Assembly (NCBI RefSeq): GCF_011038845.1
Contig: NZ_JAAKDW010000002.1
Coordinates: 62,001 to 126,000, forward strand
Origin: Enterococcus sp. ZJ1622
GTDB lineage: Bacteria > Bacillota > Bacilli > Lactobacillales > Enterococcaceae
Length of the DNA stretch: 64,000 nucleotides
Direction of reading: 5' to 3'
Every line of letters starts with the position of its first letter. The stretch's first letter is position 1. Below are positions 56,840-64,000 of this stretch, piece by piece. The position numbers were made by a program, and so were the translations under genes. Under the pieces are notes generated by a model. The model did no database searches. It saw nothing but the letters and a program-made list of their open reading frames with translations, and was not told the origin of the DNA.

Positions 56840-58174
56840 ATGAAATTTCAGCAAAATTTTTCGCAAAAACAACAGCAAACACAGAAATTAGCCATGACAC
56901 AGCAATTGCAGCAGTCCATCCAGGTCTTACAATACAATAGTGAAGAATTATTGGCTTTCGTTGAAAACCAAGCATTGGAAAATCCCTTAGTAGAAGTAGT
57001 AGAACCCGATTTTCAGCCTGATTACATAAGGTCAAGTTCGAACCGCTATGAGGGAGAAGAAACGAATTACTTGAATCAGATCCCGGATACGAAAGGGTCG
57101 CTGTTCGAATCTCTGATCGATCAAGTCCATTTGAATTATCGCGATACTTTTTTACGAAAAGTGATCCTTTATCTGATCGAGTATATCGATCAGAACGGTT
57201 TTTTGACTGTTGACATGGAAGAAGCCGGAAAAGAGATTGGCGCCACCCCCATCCAAATGCTCGATGCACTTACGCTGATCCAACAGCTGGAGCCAGCAGG
57301 TGTTGGTGCGCGGAATCTGCAGGAGTGTCTGATGCTGCAAACAGAACGCGATGATTTTGCCCCAGATTTGGCATACATCGTTCTAGAGGAATGCTTTGAC
57401 CAGCTGGTGGAACGAAAATGGAAAGAAATCGCTCAAGCTTTTTCCATTGAACTAAGTGAGGTACAGCAGATCTTTGATTATATCCAGACATTAAGTCCTA
57501 GTCCTGGGAGAATCTTTGACCGCAGCAGCGAATTATACATCATTCCTGACGTGCGCGTCTTAGTCGATCAGAATCAGGAAGTCCATGTCCTTTCGAATCG
57601 TTCGCATCAGCCAAGTGTGCGTTTCCAAGAAGCTTACTTCGAACAGATGTCGCAAAAAGCCGATAAAGAAACGGAAGATTACTTAAAGGAACGCAAGCAG
57701 GAATTTGAATGGCTGAAAAAAACGATCCTTCAACGCGGAGATACCATTTTGCGGGTAGCTCAAGTCATCGTTTCTCATCAAAAGGAATTCTTCACGGATA
57801 CACAACGGCCAATCAAGCCTCTGACGCTGAAAGAAGTATCAAAAGAGATCGAGATGCACGAATCTACAGTAAGCCGAGCTGTCAACGGGAAGTATTTGGA
57901 GACGGACTTCGGGGTGTTTGAGCTGAAGAAATTCTTCACAACGAGACTGACAGCACAGCCAGATAGCACAGAAGACCTATCAGCAGATACTGCCAAGAAA
58001 AAACTGCAGGAATTAGTAGATCAGGAAAACAAAGCCAAACCGCTTTCGGATCAAAAACTAGTCGAATTGCTAAAAAAAGAAGAAATCACGATATCAAGAA
58101 GAACTGTCGCAAAATATCGTGACCTTTTGGGAATCCCGAGTTCATCGAAAAGAAAACGTTATGATAAGGAATGA
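56840..58174 (+). CDS. rpoN: RNA polymerase sigma-54 factor
   Basis: 444 residues. Gln-rich region I (QQLQQSIQVLQYN), core-binding middle, a helix-turn-helix (EVSKEIEMHESTVSRAVNGKY) and the RpoN box RRTVAKYR near residue 428. Works with bacterial enhancer-binding proteins such as LevR-type PTS regulators in Firmicutes. ATG at 56840 chosen; a TTG at 56828 is one base from AAGGGGA and so unlikely. Confidence 0.94.
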   Translation: MKFQQNFSQKQQQTQKLAMTQQLQQSIQVLQYNSEELLAFVENQALENPLVEVVEPDFQPDYIRSSSNRYEGEETNYLNQIPDTKGSLFESLIDQVHLNYRDTFLRKVILYLIEYIDQNGFLTVDMEEAGKEIGATPIQMLDALTLIQQLEPAGVGARNLQECLMLQTERDDFAPDLAYIVLEECFDQLVERKWKEIAQAFSIELSEVQQIFDYIQTLSPSPGRIFDRSSELYIIPDVRVLVDQNQEVHVLSNRSHQPSVRFQEAYFEQMSQKADKETEDYLKERKQEFEWLKKTILQRGDTILRVAQVIVSHQKEFFTDTQRPIKPLTLKEVSKEIEMHESTVSRAVNGKYLETDFGVFELKKFFTTRLTAQPDSTEDLSADTAKKKLQELVDQENKAKPLSDQKLVELLKKEEITISRRTVAKYRDLLGIPSSSKRKRYDKE

Positions 58175-58179
58175 CTGGA

Positions 58180-58218
58180 AAGATTAGAGAAAGTATTTTG
58201 CTTTTTCTAGTCTTTTTT
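58180..58218 (+). terminator. Intrinsic terminator of rpoN
   Basis: 14-bp stem AAGATTAGAGAAAG / CTTTTTCTAGTCTT with two mismatches, six T. Confidence 0.85.
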
Positions 58219-58220
58219 GG

Positions 58221-58249
58221 TTGAAAAAACGAAGTAAAACTGTTAGACT
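58221..58249 (+). promoter_or_regulatory. cggR-gap operon promoter
   Basis: -35 TTGAAA (58221-58226), 17-bp spacer, -10 TAGACT (58244-58249) with a TG one base upstream. Confidence 0.75.
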
Positions 58250-58325
58250 TACGTACGTGAGGTTGAGATTTTCCTTTTGAAGATGTTAGAAATGGAAAAG
58301 CCAATTTTCTTTTTTTATCGTACAT

Positions 58326-58360
58326 GGGTCGTTTTGAGTCTACATTGGACGGAAATCGTC
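58326..58360 (+). promoter_or_regulatory. CggR operator-like direct repeat
   Basis: GGGTC-N6-AGTC (58326-58340) and TGGAC-N6-CGTC (58346-58360), exact 20-bp period. This is the geometry of the B. subtilis CggR operator (GGGAC-N6-TGTC twice). It lies between the promoter and cggR. Confidence 0.78.
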
Positions 58361-58377
58361 CAACTAAGGAGATCGCT

Positions 58378-59415
58378 ATGCTGGATGAATTAAAAATGAT
58401 TGAAACGGTAGCACCGGATATTATCGAAGTTCTACAAGAACGCTATAAAATTTTACGAAATATCTATTGGATGCAGCCGATCGGACGTCGAAGTTTATCG
58501 GAGAGTATGGGGATAACAGAGCGAGTTTTACGAACAGAAACGGATCTATTGAAACATCTCAATTTGATTGACGCCTCAAAAAGTGGCATGACGCTCACAG
58601 CTAAAGGTGAAGAAGTGTACCAAAGCCTTGAAAAATTCATGGATCAGCTATTGGGGATGCATCAGATTGAACAGAAATTGTCTGAGTATTTCGGGAATCA
58701 GCGTTGCATCGTTGTTTCTGGCAATAGCGAAGAGCAATCTAAAGTAGCAGATGCCTTTGGAGAAGCGGTGAACGAAGCGTTGGACCTTTTACTTCCAGAA
58801 GGGGATAATATTATCGCCGTTATGGGAGGCACAACGATGGCTGTGGTTGCAGAACAACTTGCGAATCTGGAGACCAAAGAACGGCATAATCTGTTTGTTC
58901 CAGCTCGAGGTGGTATCGGAGAAGCAGTCACTGTACAGGCGAATTCCGTGAGTGCGCGAATGGCTGCAAAAGCAAACGGAGACCACCGGGCATTGTATGT
59001 ACCAGAGCAATTAAGTTTAGCAACATATAATTCTTTACTCAACGAGCCTTCGATCCAAGAAGTCTTAAACTTGATTAGTGAGGCGAATTGTGTTATTCAT
59101 AGTATTGGACGTGCGTTGCACATGGCAGCGCGACGAAAGATGACTGAAAAAGAATTGATCATGCTGAAACAAGCGAACGCTGTAGCGGAATCATTCGGCT
59201 ATTTCTTCGATGAAAAAGGCGAAGTCGTTTATACGGTTCCGAGAATCGGCATTGAATTGAAAGATTTGGCAAAAGTACCGATCATCCTTGCTGTTGCAGG
59301 AGGAAAGTCAAAGGCCAAAGCAATTCGCGCTTATATGAAAAATGCACCAAAACAAACGTGGCTCATCACAGATGAAGCTGCTGCAAATGCGATTTTAAAA
59401 GGGGTATCCCTTTAA
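58378..59415 (+). CDS. cggR: Central glycolytic genes regulator CggR
   Basis: 345 residues. N-terminal winged helix (LSESMGITERVLRTETDLLKHLNLI), C-terminal SorC-like sugar-phosphate domain (IIAVMGGTTMAVVAEQL ... GGIGEAVTVQ). Represses its own operon and is relieved by fructose 1,6-bisphosphate. ATG 58378 after AAGGAGATCGCT; the longer frame from 58324 reads through the operator. First gene of cggR-gap-pgk-tpi. Confidence 0.93.
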   Translation: MLDELKMIETVAPDIIEVLQERYKILRNIYWMQPIGRRSLSESMGITERVLRTETDLLKHLNLIDASKSGMTLTAKGEEVYQSLEKFMDQLLGMHQIEQKLSEYFGNQRCIVVSGNSEEQSKVADAFGEAVNEALDLLLPEGDNIIAVMGGTTMAVVAEQLANLETKERHNLFVPARGGIGEAVTVQANSVSARMAAKANGDHRALYVPEQLSLATYNSLLNEPSIQEVLNLISEANCVIHSIGRALHMAARRKMTEKELIMLKQANAVAESFGYFFDEKGEVVYTVPRIGIELKDLAKVPIILAVAGGKSKAKAIRAYMKNAPKQTWLITDEAAANAILKGVSL

Positions 59416-59455
59416 AATAAATATTTTTTTGATTTTCATAAGGAGGAAATCTTAA

Positions 59456-60457
59456 ATGACAGTTAAAGTAGGTATTAATGGTTTTGGACGTATTGGACGT
59501 CTAGCATTCCGTCGTATCCAAGATGTAGATGGAATCGAAGTAGTAGCAATCAACGACTTAACAGATGCTAAAATGTTGGCACACTTGTTAAAATATGACA
59601 CAACTCAAGGACGTTTCAACGGAACAGTTGAAGTTCATGAAGGTTCATTCAACGTAAACGGAAAAGAAGTTAAAGTTCTAGCTAACCGCAACCCAGAAGA
59701 ATTACCATGGGGCGAACTAGGCGTAGACATCGTTCTAGAATGTACTGGATTCTTCACTTCAAAATCAGCAGCTGAAAAACATTTAACAGCTGGTGCTAAA
59801 CGTGTTGTTATCTCAGCTCCTGGTGGAAATGACGTTCCAACAATCGTTTACAACACAAACCACGAAACATTAACTGGTAAAGAAACAGTTATCTCAGGTG
59901 CTTCATGTACTACTAACTGTTTAGCTCCTATGGCTAAAACATTGAACGACAAATTTGGTGTTGTTGAAGGATTAATGACAACTATCCACGCTTACACAGG
60001 TGACCAAATGACTCTAGACGGACCTCATCCTAAAGGTGACTTCCGCCGTGCACGCGCTGCTGCTGTAAACATCGTTCCTAACTCAACAGGTGCTGCTAAA
60101 GCTATCGGCTTGGTAATCCCTGAATTGAACGGTAAATTAGACGGAGCTGCTCAACGTGTTCCTGTAGCAACAGGTTCATTAACAGAATTAGTAACAGTTC
60201 TTAACAAAGAAGTAACTGTTGACGAAATCAACGCAGCAATGAAAGAAGCTTCAAACGAATCTTACGGATACAACACAGACGAAATCGTTTCTTCAGATAT
60301 CGTTGGTATGACTTACGGTTCATTGTTTGATGCTACTCAAACAAAAGTAATGACAGTTGGCGACAAACAATTAGTTAAAACTGTTGCTTGGTACGACAAC
60401 GAAATGTCATACACTGCACAATTAGTACGTACTTTAGAATACTTCGCTAACTTATAA
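59456..60457 (+). CDS. gapA: Glyceraldehyde-3-phosphate dehydrogenase
   Basis: 333-residue glycolytic enzyme. NAD-binding [10 protein letters not shown], catalytic Cys151 in ASCTTNCL, catalytic His in the later HAYTGDQ stretch, and the S-loop after it. Forms 1,3-bisphosphoglycerate and NADH. AAGGAGGAA is 5-8 bases before the ATG. T-ending codons are favoured compared with neighbours such as rpoN, as in strongly expressed genes. Confidence 0.97.
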   Translation: MTVKVGINGFGRIGRLAFRRIQDVDGIEVVAINDLTDAKMLAHLLKYDTTQGRFNGTVEVHEGSFNVNGKEVKVLANRNPEELPWGELGVDIVLECTGFFTSKSAAEKHLTAGAKRVVISAPGGNDVPTIVYNTNHETLTGKETVISGASCTTNCLAPMAKTLNDKFGVVEGLMTTIHAYTGDQMTLDGPHPKGDFRRARAAAVNIVPNSTGAAKAIGLVIPELNGKLDGAAQRVPVATGSLTELVTVLNKEVTVDEINAAMKEASNESYGYNTDEIVSSDIVGMTYGSLFDATQTKVMTVGDKQLVKTVAWYDNEMSYTAQLVRTLEYFANL

Positions 60458-60499
60458 GATAGACAAACGTACAAGTGTAAACTATAGACATGTACACTT

Positions 60500-60538
60500 A
60501 AAAGCGGGGAAGCAATCGCGCTTCTTCCGCTTTTTTTT
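60500..60538 (+). terminator. Attenuating hairpin between gapA and pgk
   Basis: AAAAGCGG / CCGCTTTT outer and GAAG/CTTC inner pairs, with eight T. Just upstream AAGTGTA / TACACTT (60472-60478/60493-60499 region) gives another hairpin. Partial termination or processing would give more gapA than pgk mRNA. Confidence 0.8.
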
Positions 60539-60567
60539 GATAATACGTTTATTCAGGAGGAAATAAA

Positions 60568-61758
60568 ATGGCTAAGAAAACAGTGAAAGATATCGATTTG
60601 AAAGACAAAAAAGTTCTTGTCCGCGTCGACTTCAACGTGCCTTTGAAAGACGGTGTGATTACTGATGACACACGTATCAAAGCAGCATTGCCAACAATCA
60701 ACTACGTGTTGGAACAAGGCGGAAAAGCAATCCTTTTCTCTCACCTTGGACGTGTAAAAACAGAAGAAGATAAAGAAGGAAAATCTTTAGCTCCTGTGGC
60801 AAAACGTTTAGGCGAATTATTAGGAAAAGAAGTTACTTTCGTTCCTGAAACTCGCGGCGAAAAACTAGAAGCAGCTATCAGCAGCATGAAAGACGGCGAT
60901 GTTGTCGTATTTGAAAACACTCGTTTTGAAGATGTTGACGGCAAAAAAGAAAGCAAAAATGATGCAGATCTAGGTAAATACTGGGCTTCATTAGGTGATG
61001 TATTCGTGAACGACGCTTTCGGTACAGCTCACCGTGCGCATGCTTCTAACGTTGGTATTGCTTCAACAGGTATCCCAACAGTTGCAGGCTTCTTGATGGA
61101 AAAAGAAATCAAATTCATCGGTGAAGCAGTCGAAGAACCAAAACGCCCAATGATCGCGATCCTTGGTGGCGCAAAAGTTTCTGATAAAATCGGCGTAATC
61201 GAAAACTTGATCCCTAAAGCAGACAAAATCTTGATCGGCGGCGGAATGACTTATACATTCTACGAAGCAAAAGGAATCAAGATTGGTAATTCTTTAGTTG
61301 AAGCTGATAAAGTAGCATTAGCAAAAGAATTGATCGAAAAAGCTGGCGACAAACTAGTATTGCCAATCGACAACGTATGTGCACCAGAATTTTCTAACGA
61401 TGTTGAAACACAAGTCATCGAAGGAGATATCCCTGAAGGCTTGATGGCTCTAGACATCGGCCCTGCATCAGTTAAATTGTTCGCTGATACATTACAAGGT
61501 GCAAAAACTGTCGTATGGAACGGACCTATGGGTGTATTCGAAATGAGCAACTTCGCTAAAGGAACAATCGGCGTTTGTGAAGCAATCGCTAACCTTGAAG
61601 GTGCAACAACGATCATCGGCGGCGGAGACTCAGCTGCAGCAGCAGAACAACTAGGCTTTGCTGACAAATTCACACACATCTCAACAGGTGGCGGCGCAAG
61701 CTTGGAATTGCTAGAAGGAAAAGAATTACCTGGACTAGCAGCAATCAACGATAAATAA
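60568..61758 (+). CDS. pgk: Phosphoglycerate kinase
   Basis: 396 residues. N-domain [12 protein letters not shown] and the substrate HLGR, C-domain [11 protein letters not shown] and the nucleotide-binding [13 protein letters not shown]. Makes ATP from 1,3-bisphosphoglycerate. AGGAGGAAAT precedes the ATG; it lies 110 bases after gapA, behind an attenuating hairpin. Confidence 0.97.
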   Translation: MAKKTVKDIDLKDKKVLVRVDFNVPLKDGVITDDTRIKAALPTINYVLEQGGKAILFSHLGRVKTEEDKEGKSLAPVAKRLGELLGKEVTFVPETRGEKLEAAISSMKDGDVVVFENTRFEDVDGKKESKNDADLGKYWASLGDVFVNDAFGTAHRAHASNVGIASTGIPTVAGFLMEKEIKFIGEAVEEPKRPMIAILGGAKVSDKIGVIENLIPKADKILIGGGMTYTFYEAKGIKIGNSLVEADKVALAKELIEKAGDKLVLPIDNVCAPEFSNDVETQVIEGDIPEGLMALDIGPASVKLFADTLQGAKTVVWNGPMGVFEMSNFAKGTIGVCEAIANLEGATTIIGGGDSAAAAEQLGFADKFTHISTGGGASLELLEGKELPGLAAINDK

Positions 61759-61794
61759 ATCATTGAGCAGCAAGTAATCGCGGCAAATCCGTAA

Positions 61795-62631
<837 letters not shown>

Positions 62632-62664
62632 TTGGTGAAAATTTGCGAAAAATGCAAGAAATGT

Positions 62665-62693
62665 TTGCACTAATGAGCAAAATTAACTAAAAT
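62665..62693 (+). promoter_or_regulatory. eno promoter
   Basis: -35 TTGCAC (62665-62670), 17-bp spacer, -10 TAAAAT (62688-62693). eno can thus be transcribed apart from the cggR operon. Confidence 0.78.
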
Positions 62694-62716
62694 CGTATAT
62701 GAGGGAAATCCCTTAG

Positions 62717-64000
<1,284 letters not shown>

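Overview
The window reads as chromosomal DNA from a low-GC Firmicute, most likely Enterococcus of the E. faecium group (E. faecium, E. lactis or a close relative). The main reasons are a complete Na+-type V-ATPase operon in the ntpFIKECGABDJ order known from E. hirae, a WxL surface-protein locus, IreB, an FhtR/HrtBA-like heme-efflux set, a SigV-RsiV system, and AGGAGG-type ribosome sites with frequent TTG/GTG starts. I saw no phage, insertion sequence, integron or CRISPR array. Most genes are core genes, with accessory character in the WxL and chitinase regions.

Layout. 1-1039 (minus): a split ThrE-type exporter, then tRNA-Gly and an intergenic repeat unit. 1576-3592: a nuclease and the conserved ireB-ruvX-DUF1292 trio. 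3733-8689: malolactic enzyme plus malate transporter (minus) and, convergent to nothing but nearby, a catabolite-controlled lactate oxidase. 8903-16607: a WxL locus (small WxL, DUF916, small LPxTG-like protein, large WxL), then an Mga-like regulator overlapping a flavoprotein whose redox Cys is Ser. 16999-24521: two paralogous secreted GH18 chitinases flanking an hrtB-hrtA-fhtR-like operon with twin 14-bp operators. 24697-34971: amidase, RNase HIII, zapA-cvpA-mutS2, trxA, uvrC and an ABC exporter. 35247-38298: class III FBPase, a tandem array of ~120-bp hairpin repeats and a class I amidotransferase. 38478-48565: the V-ATPase/K+ transport operon behind a structured leader with a terminator. 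48649-53329: glyoxalase, Nudix, HAD, HD, LipL and DUF1934 genes. 53404-56540: rpoE, then an autoregulated sigV-rsiV-pgdA lysozyme-response operon. 56709-64000: tRNA-Arg, rpoN and the glycolytic operon cggR-gap-pgk-tpi, with eno running off the end.

How the parts fit. Malate conversion yields lactate, which lactate oxidase can turn to pyruvate and H2O2. The V-ATPase and NtpJ handle Na+ and K+. SigV/RsiV/PgdA and the WxL proteins concern the cell surface. CcpA sites (cre) mark lactate oxidase and both chitinases. The least explained parts are the V-ATPase leader, which looks like a riboswitch-type switch with mutually exclusive hairpins, and a dispersed, partly tandem repeat family whose hairpin stems differ between copies in a way that keeps the pairing.
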